Assembly: GCA_018971775.1 (NCBI GenBank)
Contig: JAGXAB010000060.1
Span: forward strand, 1 to 40,386
Length of the DNA stretch: 40,386 nt
From: Cyanobacteria bacterium REEB67
GTDB lineage: Bacteria; Cyanobacteriota; Vampirovibrionia; Obscuribacterales; Obscuribacteraceae
Direction of reading: 5' to 3'
A program made the position numbers and the translations under genes. The notes under the pieces are model-generated. The model ran no database searches. It was given only the letters and a program-made list of their open reading frames with translations, and had not been told where the DNA came from. This document shows, piece by piece, positions 1 through 8,697 of the stretch. Each line of letters begins with the position of its first letter. Within the stretch, counting starts at the first letter, position 1.

Positions 1-117
1 TGCTCACCTTCCAATTGTCCTTGCCTCTGGATTGACAGACAATCCGGTGCAGGTACCATGGTGGAACAACCGCAAATTACTAATTACTGCAAAATAGCTT
101 GCCAAGCGATGTCTTAG

Positions 118-405
118 GCGAACTATCCTACGTGGAAATCCAGGCTAGCAAAGTACAAACAGATGGCCTCTTCCTATCCGCAGTTGCTTATCTCCCAACG
201 CACCATGTTTCAAGTCAGGCAACAATACATCAATTCTCTAGTCGATTTGCAACAGACCAGCACATCACTTGAGGGCTTTCTCCTGAGCGGTGGGCTCGAT
301 GCTCCTAGTAGTGGTAACCAACGATTTGATGCAACCACAGTCAAGACCGGCTCGCAAGGCTCAGATCAGCACGATTTAGATACGGCTGGTCTTGTCGAAT
401 ATTAA
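118..405 (+). pseudogene. C-terminal remnant of a TolC-family outer-membrane efflux protein
   Basis: The frame reads through a segment beginning near KYKQMASSYPQLLISQR and ending in LEGFLLSGGLDAP, which matches the last helices of TolC-like proteins of metal-efflux systems (the Tyr-Pro-Gln, SQRT and G-LL--GGL landmarks). It is preceded in frame by a stop at 115-117, and neither other forward frame restores a TolC-like reading over the first 115 bases, so the gene is either broken or truncated here. An ATG at 163 could give an 80-residue product, but that would be too short to form the trimeric channel. It lies 27 bases before a multicopper oxidase, which fits a copper or heavy-metal resistance locus extending to the left of the window. 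A sequencing frameshift is an alternative explanation. Confidence 0.55.
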
Positions 406-432
406 CGGCCACAACAAATCCACGGTGAACAC

Positions 433-1986
433 ATGCTCTTAAAACTCTCTCCGGCCGGCTCACTTAGCGCGTTGATTAGCTTGTCTATTGCTACTTCGCC
501 TGTATTAGCAGCGCCCCAAACCACAAGCAAAACAATCTCAAAAAGGCCGCCAACAAAGTTCATTTCAAGGCCTCCAGTACCCGTCATTACACCGGATTTA
601 GCCAAGCTTCCCTGGAAAATGGAAAATGGTGTCAAAGTCTTTCACATGAGCGCAGATATTTGCAAGCGCGAGATCATGCCGGCATCAGATATGGGTCCAG
701 CCAAAATACTCTCAGTCTGGGGCTTCAACGGGTCTGCACCGGGGCCGACAATCGAAGTTAACGAGGGAGACCACGTCCGGTTTATTTTCAAAAACAATTT
801 ACCAGAAAGCACTACTATTCACTGGCATGGCCTGGAGATTCCCATAGAGATGGATGGCATGCCGTTCATCAGCCAACCTATGGTCAAACCTGGTGAGACG
901 TTTGTATACGACTTTACCTTGCACCAAAATGGCACTTTTTTCTATCATTCGCATGGCGCAATGCAAGAGATGATGGGTATGATCGGCTTTTTTATTATCC
1001 ATCCCAAGGTTGCCCACGATCCTCCTGTGCAGAAAGACTTCGGTCTTTGCTTGCAAGAATGGGCGGTTTTGCCCAATAACAGTATTCCGAACAGCATGTC
1101 GATGGAATACAACTGGCTAACCATAAACGGCCGCGCGGCGCCTGCCACCACTCCACTGATTGTCAAAGAAGGCGATCGGGTGCGAATCCGCATTATCAAT
1201 ATGGGAATGGATCATCATCCAATTCATATCCATGGCCACCAATTTGTCGAAACTGGGACGGAAGGCGGCCGGGCACCGAAATCAACCTGGCGTCCTGAAA
1301 ATACCGTTATTGTTGGCGTCGCTCAATCGCGGGATATCGAGTTTCTCGCAAAATATCCCGGCGACTGGATGCTTCACTGCCACTTGCCACATCACATGAT
1401 GAATAACATGGTTTCTATGGTTGGACCGATGGCACATCCGGGGATGGGCATGCACACCGGTAGTGGCATGCAAGAAGGTATGGGAATGGTGCGCGGAGGC
1501 AATGCCACCGCGGAAGATCTAGGACCGGCTCTAGGTCGCGGGATGGGCAATACTGCAGACCGCGAGCAAATGATTGCCAACGGACCGCGAGGCTCAGAAG
1601 CAACAGGAACGCCACCAACCGAGTTGAAACCTGGCTTCCCGCAAGACGACATGATGATGACGCCCATGGATGCAGCCGTGGCGAAACCTGAAAACAACGG
1701 TTTGAAAGCAGGTTGGTCCGGCTCATTAGCTGGAATGATGAACCTCATTCGCGTCCTACCGGCAGACAAATACGACAAATTACTCGCTGACATCAAAGCT
1801 GGTCGCATTGAGTCGAGCCAAAGCGCAGGCATGAATATGGACCACATGAATATGCCCGGCATGGAGGGCATGCCAATGAATCACAGCGGGACCAACAGCT
1901 CAAGTCCGAAAAAAGGCAAGCCCGAAACCAAGACTGGCCCAACCATGGAAGAGCAGATGAAGATGGACCCGAATATGAAAATGTAG
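433..1986 (+). CDS. secreted two-domain multicopper oxidase with Met-rich tail
   Basis: Copper-dependent oxidase, probably acting on Cu(I) or phenolic substrates in the periplasm. Residues 1-27 form a signal peptide ending in an Ala-Ala site. The first cupredoxin domain carries HWHG (130-133) and HSH (172-174). The second carries HPIHIHGH (262-269) and HCHLPHHMMNNM (315-326), supplying the type 1 copper ligands His262, Cys316, His321 and axial Met326 and the remaining type 2/3 histidines. Only about 90 residues separate HSH from HPIHIHGH, too few for a third domain, so this is a two-domain enzyme with type 1 copper only in domain 2 (the first domain has Ser where Cys would be). After residue 330 come Met/Gly/His-rich runs, including the last seven residues MDPNMKM, as in copper-binding tails of CopA/CueO-like proteins. 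The preceding TolC remnant supports a role in copper tolerance. A weak GGTGA ribosome site precedes the ATG. Confidence 0.9.
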   Translation: MLLKLSPAGSLSALISLSIATSPVLAAPQTTSKTISKRPPTKFISRPPVPVITPDLAKLPWKMENGVKVFHMSADICKREIMPASDMGPAKILSVWGFNGSAPGPTIEVNEGDHVRFIFKNNLPESTTIHWHGLEIPIEMDGMPFISQPMVKPGETFVYDFTLHQNGTFFYHSHGAMQEMMGMIGFFIIHPKVAHDPPVQKDFGLCLQEWAVLPNNSIPNSMSMEYNWLTINGRAAPATTPLIVKEGDRVRIRIINMGMDHHPIHIHGHQFVETGTEGGRAPKSTWRPENTVIVGVAQSRDIEFLAKYPGDWMLHCHLPHHMMNNMVSMVGPMAHPGMGMHTGSGMQEGMGMVRGGNATAEDLGPALGRGMGNTADREQMIANGPRGSEATGTPPTELKPGFPQDDMMMTPMDAAVAKPENNGLKAGWSGSLAGMMNLIRVLPADKYDKLLADIKAGRIESSQSAGMNMDHMNMPGMEGMPMNHSGTNSSSPKKGKPETKTGPTMEEQMKMDPNMKM

Positions 1987-2397
1987 GATGTTTTATGACG
2001 GAGAATAATGCGAGGGGAAGTTAAGACCCGGGCGCCCAGCTGAGAAAACTCTAAGATCCCACCCCTGTGGGCCATACGTAACAGAATGCGCGGTCAAACC
2101 AGGCCGGGATCACAGCAATAAGAGAAAAATCTGCTAGCATCTACAATCCACGTCAGTGGGCGGAGCGGTCTTTGCAGGCCGAGCCGACGGATGCCGTCTA
2201 TTCACGGTAGTGAACAGCCATTCGCAATATATCAACCATGGGCATCTTTGGAACCTCTTTATGCTCCCTGCAGCATTGCCAAAGTATTTTCATATGGTTA
2301 TTTAATGTTGCAGAACTCAAAAGAGCTTGATGCGCTGAGCACTATTCGCAATAATCTCATGAATACTATATATCTGTAATTCCTTTCCGAGGCCTCT
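1987..2397. other. intergenic region between the multicopper oxidase and rpsD
   Basis: About 410 bases without a convincing gene. A 62-codon frame at 2191-2379 has no ribosome site and no recognisable features. The 3' half is AT-rich and probably holds the rpsD promoter and leader. I see no strong terminator after the oxidase. Confidence 0.5.
2276..2306 (+). promoter_or_regulatory. possible sigma-70 promoter for rpsD
   Basis: TTGCCA at 2276-2281 is followed by an AT-rich spacer and either TATTTA (2299, 17-base spacing) or the better TTTAAT (2301, 19-base spacing). It lies about 90 bases before the rpsD start. This is pattern matching only. Confidence 0.25.
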
Positions 2398-2994
2398 ATG
2401 CGTTATCTGGAATCTAAAGCAAAACGTTGCCGCGCGACCGGCCACAATTTGTACGGCAATGCCAAGTTTGACCGCTTGAAGAAACAGTATCCGCCGGGTC
2501 AGCACGGTGCCGCTCGTAAGAAGCGCTCCGACTACGCGCTGCAATTGATGGCCAAACAAACTATTAGATGGACCTATGGCGTCAACGAGCGCCAGCTCGT
2601 CAAACTTTACGAAGAAGCCGCGAAAGCCAAGGCCGTAACTGGTACCTTGCTCTTGCAACTTCTCGAACGCCGCCTCGATAACGTTGTTTACAAGTCCGGT
2701 ATGTTCGCCGGTCGCGATCAGTGCAGACAGCTCGTCTCCCACGGTCACGTCCTCGTCAACGGCAAACGCATGACAATCGCTTCGGCCCGCATGCAGCCCG
2801 GCGACAAGATTACCTTCGCCGAGAAGAGTCAGAAATTCATCACCGCCATCACCGAAGGCCGTTCGCAGGTAGTGCCCGACTGGCTCACAGTCGATGCCAA
2901 GACTTTCACGATCACCTTCAACATGCCGCCGGAAAGAGAACAGATCGACCAGACCTTCAACGAACAGCTCTTGGTTGAATACTACTCGCGTTAA
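2398..2994 (+). CDS. rpsD: 30S ribosomal protein S4
   Basis: Primary 16S rRNA-binding protein that nucleates small-subunit assembly. The 198-residue length is normal. The N-terminal third has the YPPGQHG block and the Lys/Arg-rich run after it. The S4 RNA-binding domain covers about residues 88-150, with LLERRLDNVV, the RQLVSHGHVLVNG core and a following PGD turn. The C-terminal Glu/Gln-rich tail ending in EYYSR is typical. The start follows an in-frame TAA at 2380 and is preceded by GAGG at good spacing. The gene stands alone rather than in the alpha or S13-S11 operon, as in cyanobacteria, and the central region looks more cyanobacterial than proteobacterial. The zinc-binding Cys cluster of some S4 proteins is absent. 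Confidence 0.97.
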   Translation: MRYLESKAKRCRATGHNLYGNAKFDRLKKQYPPGQHGAARKKRSDYALQLMAKQTIRWTYGVNERQLVKLYEEAAKAKAVTGTLLLQLLERRLDNVVYKSGMFAGRDQCRQLVSHGHVLVNGKRMTIASARMQPGDKITFAEKSQKFITAITEGRSQVVPDWLTVDAKTFTITFNMPPEREQIDQTFNEQLLVEYYSR

Positions 2995-3019
2995 TCTCGA
3001 GTATCTTTCGAAACTTTGG

Positions 3020-3049
3020 AAACGGTATCGCTTCGGCGGTACCGTTTTT
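3020..3049 (+). terminator. intrinsic terminator after rpsD
   Basis: A 12-base-pair stem (AAACGGTATCGC with GCGGTACCGTTT, one G-U pair) closes on a TTCG tetraloop at 3032-3035 and runs into five T residues. It starts 26 bases after the rpsD stop codon. Confidence 0.93.
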
Positions 3050-3087
3050 GCTTTGGGGTAAATCCATGGAGCTGTCATTGGTGCGCG

Positions 3088-3152
3088 CACCTGCTCGACA
3101 ACTCCCACGGTGTTAGCGCCGGTATTTACACCTGCTCGACAACTCCTACGGT
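3088..3152. repeat. two-copy 24-bp direct repeat, 41-bp period
   Basis: CACCTGCTCGACAACTCC at 3088-3105 recurs at 3129-3146, and both copies are followed by one variable base and ACGGT. One mismatch occurs in 24 bases. It lies between the convergent ends of rpsD and the purine operon, outside any gene. Confidence 0.85.
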
Positions 3153-3175
3153 ATCAGCTTGGCACTTAGACGCGC

Positions 3176-4132
3176 CTAGCCGATCAGCACCGTATCAGCG
3201 ACGTAATCAACCGTACGAGCCACCTTCAAAGCTGAAGCCATGCTCGGATACTTCTCCATGTCCTGCACCCAGTCCAGCAGCTTTTCAAAAGTAAGAATCT
3301 CCCGCGTCGTTCGGAAGAAGAGAGCGATATTTTCCTTTGGGATCACCGGCGAATGCGACTCTAAGAGAAAAGACTCGGTCCAGGTGAGATTTATAGACGA
3401 TTTTGAAATAGCGAGAAATGGGTTCGGACTTTTTGTCAGAGGTTCAAAAGCACCAGCCAGCCATGCCAGCAGGTTTGCACGAAAATAGATGGATTCGATC
3501 GCCAGAACAGACCCGGCCCAGGTCTCTATCTCGGACAACGGCAAATAGGTCAAACACAAAAAAAGCGATGCGCTGATCGGGCCGTTACAGCGAGGCCAGA
3601 TCGTTCCGGGGGCCACTTTCCAGTCCCAGAAATGGGCGCAGAGACTTTCGCCATTTTCATCAAACAGGTCCGGCCGCATTATCAATCGTCCAAGAGTATC
3701 GAGGATGTCGCGCCTGAGCTCATCAGTCTGATCAGCGCCGCATGTAGTGAAGATGCGGAAGAAAGCGGTAAAAAGGGACTCGAGCAGAACAGGATGGGTA
3801 TGTTCACGGCAGGCCCGGTCGATTAGCCTTGGTGCCAAATACTTGATCCATGTAGTCCAGATTCGCACCTGAGCATCCATCTCTGCAAAATTCGCGATAC
3901 CACCAGTAATGTCAGCAAAAAAATGCTCAAGGTCAGGGCCAGGGATTACCTCTACCGGCATGGAGATGAAACTGTCGTAAAACTTCCGCTTCTCACCGAT
4001 GAACCAGGCCTCACCAGGAGCTTCGTCAGGCCGCTCCGGCACAAGCGCAAGCAAGCGCTGAAGCGCATCTTTAGTCGGCCCCTGGCCGGGAATCCAGATG
4101 TAGTGCAACGGTTTTTTCTCAGCCTTCGCCAT
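3176..4132 (-). CDS. hypothetical protein at the end of the purine operon
   Basis: I do not recognise this 318-residue protein. It has no signal peptide and no clear membrane segment. It is rich in Trp, Phe and Leu and appears mostly alpha-helical in its middle part. The N-terminus MAKAEKKPLHYIWIPGQG looks cytosolic. It starts 12 bases after the stop of the cation-efflux gene, so it should be co-transcribed with it and, by extension, with the purine genes. No catalytic motif is evident. The ribosome site is weak (TAAGG-like). Function is unknown, and co-transcription alone does not show a role in purine synthesis. Confidence 0.75.
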   Translation of the reverse strand: MAKAEKKPLHYIWIPGQGPTKDALQRLLALVPERPDEAPGEAWFIGEKRKFYDSFISMPVEVIPGPDLEHFFADITGGIANFAEMDAQVRIWTTWIKYLAPRLIDRACREHTHPVLLESLFTAFFRIFTTCGADQTDELRRDILDTLGRLIMRPDLFDENGESLCAHFWDWKVAPGTIWPRCNGPISASLFLCLTYLPLSEIETWAGSVLAIESIYFRANLLAWLAGAFEPLTKSPNPFLAISKSSINLTWTESFLLESHSPVIPKENIALFFRTTREILTFEKLLDWVQDMEKYPSMASALKVARTVDYVADTVLIG

Positions 4133-4144
4133 GATTGAGTCGCC

Positions 4145-5110
4145 TTATTGCAGCGGTGGCTGGACTGCCTGAACCGAAGAAGAAGAAGAAGAAGAAGCAG
4201 CAGAAGACGAAGACGAGGCATGAACGTGCGGCGGAGCATCGTCTTCCAGATGCACGAGCACTTCAAAGATACGTGGATTCCACTCTTTCAGACGATTCTC
4301 GACGGCAAAGGAAATTTTGTGCGCTTCCTCGATAGTGATATCGCGTTTCACCTGTACATGCAGATCGATAAAGATATCGTCTTCCATACCGCGACTGCGC
4401 GTTTTATGACAGCTCACTACGCCCGGCACGGCCAGTACTTCGCGGTTGATTTCCTCGACTTGGAGGACAGCAGAATCAACCAGTGGTCCCAGATGCGACA
4501 TGATCACTTCAAAGCCGGCATGCAAAATGATGCCGACGATAATCAGTGATGCGACTATATCGACGCCATGCAATTTAAAGACAATGGCGATGAGCGAGAT
4601 AAGCACGGCCAGCGTTGCCCAGAGATCGGAGAGAGTGTGCTTACTGTCGGCCAGTAGCAAACGCGAGCTGAGCTCTTCGCCTTTTACTTTTTCCCAATGG
4701 CTGATGCCATAATTGGCGACAAGATTGACGATGACGACGGCGAAAGCGAGCGGTGTCGCTACAGCCTGACTGGTTTCCCCGGCGGAAATGCGATGAATAA
4801 CTTCTTGCAAGACTTCAAAGCTCGCCAGAAACATAAAAAAGGAAATGGCAATAGCCGAAATCGCCTCGAACTTGCGGTGACCATAGGGATGGCCTTCGTC
4901 GGGCGGTTTCATCGAGGTGGTCATGCCGAGGATGGCGACGGCATTGGCGGACGAATCGAGAAGCGAATGAAAGCCCTCGGCCACAAGGGACAGCACTCCA
5001 GTCATAAAACCGATAATGAGCTTACAAACTGACAGCACAATATTGATGCAGAGCACTACGATGAATACACCGCGTGCACTGACCATTTCCGCTACTCTCT
5101 CAGTTTTCAC
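4145..5110 (-). CDS. cation diffusion facilitator (Zn/Mn/Fe-type efflux transporter)
   Basis: Proton-coupled exporter of divalent metals in the inner membrane. Six membrane segments lie between about residues 12 and 205. The intramembrane metal site is formed by the two HxxxD pairs His48/Asp52 in EGFHSLLD and His158/Asp162 in DSKHTLSD, the pattern typical of zinc transporters. HPYGHRKFE (74-82) is the family signature after the second helix. Residues about 215-295 form the cytoplasmic ferredoxin-like dimerisation domain. A Ser/Ala tail (about 300-315) is low-complexity and encoded by a GAA microsatellite. The gene starts with GTG, overlapping the purK stop by four bases (GTGA), which implies translational coupling. 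The metal specificity cannot be read from the sequence. Confidence 0.93.
   Translation of the reverse strand: MKTERVAEMVSARGVFIVVLCINIVLSVCKLIIGFMTGVLSLVAEGFHSLLDSSANAVAILGMTTSMKPPDEGHPYGHRKFEAISAIAISFFMFLASFEVLQEVIHRISAGETSQAVATPLAFAVVIVNLVANYGISHWEKVKGEELSSRLLLADSKHTLSDLWATLAVLISLIAIVFKLHGVDIVASLIIVGIILHAGFEVIMSHLGPLVDSAVLQVEEINREVLAVPGVVSCHKTRSRGMEDDIFIDLHVQVKRDITIEEAHKISFAVENRLKEWNPRIFEVLVHLEDDAPPHVHASSSSSAASSSSSSSVQAVQPPLQ
4176..4196. repeat. GAA trinucleotide repeat, seven units
   Basis: Seven GAA units on the plus strand encode the poly-Ser tail of the cation-efflux protein read from the minus strand (TCT codons). Unit changes would lengthen or shorten the tail without shifting the frame. 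Confidence 0.85.
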
Positions 5111-6354
5111 TGAGGCGATCCTCCGGAAAAATCACTCACCTTTTCGCGTCCACCCGGTACGCAGGCAAGCGCCGCGCGCACGTCCTTGACAGCGCCAATA
5201 GCACCATCAGTAGTGGCGCTGTAGCTAACAACATGGCCCATTTTGCGTCCGTTGCGAGCGCTCTCTTTGCCGTAAATAACCAGATCAACAATGTCCGGGT
5301 GAAATTTCAGCGCTTGCAAATCCAGCTCATGACCTTTGTCGGTGCCCTGAGCGAGCCAGACTTCACCGAGCAAATTAGCCAGGCAATAATAACCGCCGGC
5401 CACTAACCTCGGCTCGACGAGAGGTATATCGAGCAGCACACGAGCAAGCAGATCATACTGACTTATTGAAGTAGCATTCATGGTGATGTGGCCGGAATTA
5501 TGCGGACGCGGCGCAAATTCATTGACAAAGACATAGTAGCCGTCTACTTCAACGGCGCGGCGTCCCTGGCCGGGGTCACGCGTGACGAAAAATTCGCAGG
5601 TGAGCAGGCCGACCAGATCGAGCTGTTCGGCGGCAACCAGAGCGATGTCTTTGACGACAACGGCAAGAGCGGGCGATATGTCAGCCGGCATCACTGTCGT
5701 ATCAAGAATCTGCTTATGGTGCACATTTTGCATCACCGGAAAGATCTGGGCTGGAGTATCTTCGTCAGCGGACTTACTGCGAGCGACTATACAACTGAGC
5801 TCCATGACTAGCGCCAGCTGCTCTTCGATGACAGCGCGCAGATGAGGCAGAGGACGCTCTGCGACAAAGGCTTCAAGATCGGCCGCATTTTTGAAGACAA
5901 ACTGTCCTTTGCCGTCATATCCGCCGGTCGCCGTCTTCAAGATACAGGGGAAAGTGATGCCGTCTTTGATCTTGTCGAGCTCTTCATAAGAATTCACCAC
6001 CTCGAAAGCGGCAACAGGCAGATCGTTCTGGACGAGAAATTGCTTTTCGAAGACGCGATCCTGCGTCGTTGCCAGGACATCGAGAGAGGGATAGATAGGC
6101 ACTCTACCGTCGAGCTTACGCAGACCGGAAATTTCTACGTTTTCAAACTCGTAGGTAATCACATCGCAGAGCGAGGCAAATTCCCTCAAACTAGTCAGGT
6201 CGGTCCAGGAGGCTTGGAAGCTCTTCCAGGCGACTTTACGAGCTGGTGCGGCGGGGTCGGGATCATAGATCACGACTTTGGCACCGAGCCTGGTCAGACT
6301 GTGCGCCAGTAAGAGTCCAAGTTGACCGCCACCGAGAATGCCGACAGTTTTCAT
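5107..6354 (-). CDS. purK: 5-(carboxyamino)imidazole ribonucleotide synthase
   Basis: ATP-grasp enzyme that converts AIR, bicarbonate and ATP to N5-CAIR, the first half of the bacterial two-step carboxylation of AIR. GGGQLG (8-13) is the N-terminal nucleotide-fold signature. TTQDRVFEKQFL (96-107) and KTATGGYDGKGQ (140-151) are in the ATP-binding region, and NEFAPRPHNSGH (278-289) is the ATP-grasp Mg/substrate signature. YGKE with GRKMGH forms the C-terminal domain. The 415 residues are slightly above the usual 350-390; the extra length is in the ATP-grasp domain and a C-terminal extension. It starts 6 bases after the purE stop, so PurE and PurK are made side by side for the two consecutive steps. 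Confidence 0.96.
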   Translation of the reverse strand: MKTVGILGGGQLGLLLAHSLTRLGAKVVIYDPDPAAPARKVAWKSFQASWTDLTSLREFASLCDVITYEFENVEISGLRKLDGRVPIYPSLDVLATTQDRVFEKQFLVQNDLPVAAFEVVNSYEELDKIKDGITFPCILKTATGGYDGKGQFVFKNAADLEAFVAERPLPHLRAVIEEQLALVMELSCIVARSKSADEDTPAQIFPVMQNVHHKQILDTTVMPADISPALAVVVKDIALVAAEQLDLVGLLTCEFFVTRDPGQGRRAVEVDGYYVFVNEFAPRPHNSGHITMNATSISQYDLLARVLLDIPLVEPRLVAGGYYCLANLLGEVWLAQGTDKGHELDLQALKFHPDIVDLVIYGKESARNGRKMGHVVSYSATTDGAIGAVKDVRAALACVPGGREKVSDFSGGSPQ

Positions 6355-6360
6355 AGGCGA

Positions 6361-6945
6361 CTACCTCTTCTTGACGCGGCTCTGCACCACGCTATTGCCT
6401 TCGGCGGCCGAGATCGCAATCATCTCGCGATAGGTTTTGAGACGGTCGGCCAGACCGTTGTCAGCGATGGATAAAATCTGCACGGCAAACAAACCGGCGT
6501 TGGCGGCACCACTTTCACCGATGGCAAAAGTAGCGGTCGGCACGCCGGCGGGCATCTGCACGATCGACAGCAGACTGTCCAGGCCGCTCAAAGCGCGGCT
6601 CTGCACCGGCACGCCGAGGACAGGCAGAGTCGTAAGAGCTGCCACCATCCCGGGCAGGTGGGCGGCGCCACCGGCGCCGGCAATGATTATGGATAAGCCA
6701 CGCTCACGGGCAGTACGCGCATATTCATACATCACTTCAGGCATGCGGTGGGCGCTGACCACCGAGATCTCGTACGGGATGTCGAAATAAATGAGGATAT
6801 CTTCGGCCGCTTTCAGAGTTTCGTAATCGGATTTGCTGCCCATGATCATCCCGACGACGGGCCCGTCCACAGGCGGTGCGTTCTGGGTCGCGCTTTTCGT
6901 CGCGTTTTTCGTCTGTGATTTAGTCACGGTTTTAACGGGACTCAT
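6361..6945 (-). CDS. purE: N5-CAIR mutase
   Basis: Converts N5-CAIR to CAIR. GSKSDYE (36-42), SAHRMPE (64-70), AGAGGAAHLPGM (89-100) and GVPVQS with LSGLDSLLSIVQMPAGVP (111-136) are all present and match class I PurE. The start is placed at the ATG at 6945, ten bases from an AGAGGA ribosome site; the TTG nine bases further upstream is too close to that site. An N-terminal extension of about 28 residues, rich in Lys, Thr, Ser and Gln, precedes the fold and is not usual for the family. It precedes purK directly. Confidence 0.96.
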   Translation of the reverse strand: MSPVKTVTKSQTKNATKSATQNAPPVDGPVVGMIMGSKSDYETLKAAEDILIYFDIPYEISVVSAHRMPEVMYEYARTARERGLSIIIAGAGGAAHLPGMVAALTTLPVLGVPVQSRALSGLDSLLSIVQMPAGVPTATFAIGESGAANAGLFAVQILSIADNGLADRLKTYREMIAISAAEGNSVVQSRVKKR

Positions 6946-6987
6946 GGGCAGCAATTCCTCTCTTTCTATTTGACCGAACGCCGGCGC

Positions 6988-8604
6988 TTAGTGCTTGAAG
7001 CAGCGCTGACCGGTGAACAACATGGTGATGTTGTGTTTTTCACAAGCAGCGATTACGTCTTTGTCTTTGATACTGCCACCGGGCTGGACGATGATGCCGA
7101 TGCCGGCTTTTGCTGCTTCTTCTATGTTGTCGATATTGGGGAAGAAGGCATCACTAGCCAGTACAGCGCCTTTAGCGTGAGCGCCGGCTTGAGCGATGGC
7201 GATCTTGGTCGAGGCGACACGGCTGGTCTGACCGATGCCGAAGCCCAGTCCGAGGCCGTCTTTAGCGACAAAGATGGCATTTGAGGTGAGGTGTCTGCAG
7301 ACATTCCAGGTGAAAGAAACATCGGCAAGCGCTGCTTTATCGAGCTTGCCGGTGACGACTTCAAACTGGGCAGCGTCTTTGGATGCTTCCATGTCTTGCT
7401 CGAGGATGACGCCCATGAGCTCCAGATCCTTCAAGCGTAGTCTGGCTTCCGGAGCTGGTTTGAGGATGTAATCCTGCAACTGTAGAATGCGCAGATTTTT
7501 CTTGGTCCTGAGCTCAGTGAGAGCGGCCGCCGAGAAGGACGGTGCGGCTACAACTTCGACAAAGCCGACGTTGATTTTTTTTGCCATCGCTTCGTCGACT
7601 TCACCAGTGAAGCCGTATATGCCACCAAAGGCCGAGAGCGGATCGGTGGCATAGGCCTTATCGTAAGCATCATGGAGATCCTTGCCGACAGCTACACCGC
7701 AGGGATTGTTATGCTTGATTATGCAAACACCGGGAGCACCGATGTCGCGCAAGATTTTGAGCAAGCTGTAAATGTCGACGATATTATTCGCCGAGAGTTC
7801 TTTGCCGTTGAGCTGGGCGAAGGGCGGGAATTTTTCGACACTGGCTGCACCGGGCTGAGTGGTCGGGTGAAACCAGGAAGCTGCCTGGTGAGGATTTTCG
7901 CCGTAACGCAATTTCTGATATTCGACCAGATCGAGTTTGTAGGAGGAAGGAAGATTGCCGAGCGGAGCGTCTTCGGCAGCGGCATCGGCTTTTGCATCGC
8001 AGGCTTTAGCAGATTCGCTCTGGCAAAATTGTTTCTCCAGATAAGCATTTATCGATGCATCATAAGATGCGGTGCGCTTGAAGGCATCGACAGCGAGCTT
8101 CATGCGCATAGCGCGATCGGTCTTGCCGCCGCTCTTTTCGAGATTTTCCAGGATGCTCTTGTACTGCGATGGTTCGGATACAACAGTAACGCGCTCGAAA
8201 TTTTTGGCGGCGGCACGCAACAAGCTGACACCGCCGATGTCGATTTGCTCGACCATCTCGGGCTCGCTCAGGCCCTGGGCCAGTTTTTTCTCAAAGGGAT
8301 AAAGACTGACGATGACAAAGTCGATTTCGTCGATTGAGTGCTCGGCCAGACAATCGCGGTCGTCTTTGCTGGGGCGGGCAAGGATACCGGCAAATACCTT
8401 AGGATGCAGGGTCTTGACGCGACCGCCGAGAATCTCAGGGAAAGCGGTAACGCTCTCGACGCTGATTACATCGAGGTTGTGCTCGGCCAGATAGGCAGCG
8501 GTACTGCTGGTCGCCAGAAGACGCAGGTCTTCGTAAGTCTTGAGCTTGTTGATAAATTCGGCCAAGCCGGTTTTGTCAGATACACTCACAAGCGCGGTCT
8601 TCAT
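6988..8604 (-). CDS. purH: bifunctional AICAR transformylase / IMP cyclohydrolase
   Basis: Catalyses the last two steps to IMP. Residues 1-130 form the MGS-like IMP cyclohydrolase domain with GGRVKTLHPKVFAGIL (60-75). The transformylase domain begins around 225, with LRYGENPHQAA (232-242), NGKELSANNIVD (266-277) and catalytic Lys297/His298 in IIKHNNPCG. DPLSAFGG (321-328) and the QPGGSIKDKDVI stretch near the C-terminus complete the family pattern. The usual RHFRH-type ending is RCFKH, so one conserved His is replaced by Cys; this position varies between lineages. A spacer of about 35 residues, rich in Ala, Asp and Lys, lies between the domains. An AGGGGA ribosome site sits six bases before the ATG. 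Confidence 0.97.
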   Translation of the reverse strand: MKTALVSVSDKTGLAEFINKLKTYEDLRLLATSSTAAYLAEHNLDVISVESVTAFPEILGGRVKTLHPKVFAGILARPSKDDRDCLAEHSIDEIDFVIVSLYPFEKKLAQGLSEPEMVEQIDIGGVSLLRAAAKNFERVTVVSEPSQYKSILENLEKSGGKTDRAMRMKLAVDAFKRTASYDASINAYLEKQFCQSESAKACDAKADAAAEDAPLGNLPSSYKLDLVEYQKLRYGENPHQAASWFHPTTQPGAASVEKFPPFAQLNGKELSANNIVDIYSLLKILRDIGAPGVCIIKHNNPCGVAVGKDLHDAYDKAYATDPLSAFGGIYGFTGEVDEAMAKKINVGFVEVVAAPSFSAAALTELRTKKNLRILQLQDYILKPAPEARLRLKDLELMGVILEQDMEASKDAAQFEVVTGKLDKAALADVSFTWNVCRHLTSNAIFVAKDGLGLGFGIGQTSRVASTKIAIAQAGAHAKGAVLASDAFFPNIDNIEEAAKAGIGIIVQPGGSIKDKDVIAACEKHNITMLFTGQRCFKH

Positions 8605-8618
8605 TTTATGTCCCCTTG

Positions 8619-8678
8619 AATGATGGATTGAACGCTGTATTAAATAATGGATTAAATAATGGATTTAGCGATGTTTTA
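8619..8678. repeat. 12-bp degenerate tandem repeat between purM and purH
   Basis: Five consecutive 12-base units, consensus AATAATGGATTA. Units three and four differ only in the last base; the others have two to five differences. They fill most of the 93-base gap, by far the longest within the purine operon. Confidence 0.8.
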
Positions 8679-8697
8679 ACGGTATCGAGTCTAGTTT

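Noticed and set aside
2191..2379. 62-codon frame before rpsD
   Set aside because: No ribosome site, no composition or motif typical of a protein; it more likely overlaps the rpsD leader.
7672..8337. 221-codon frame opposite purH
   Set aside because: It is a shadow of the PurH reading frame on the other strand, without a ribosome site or domain.
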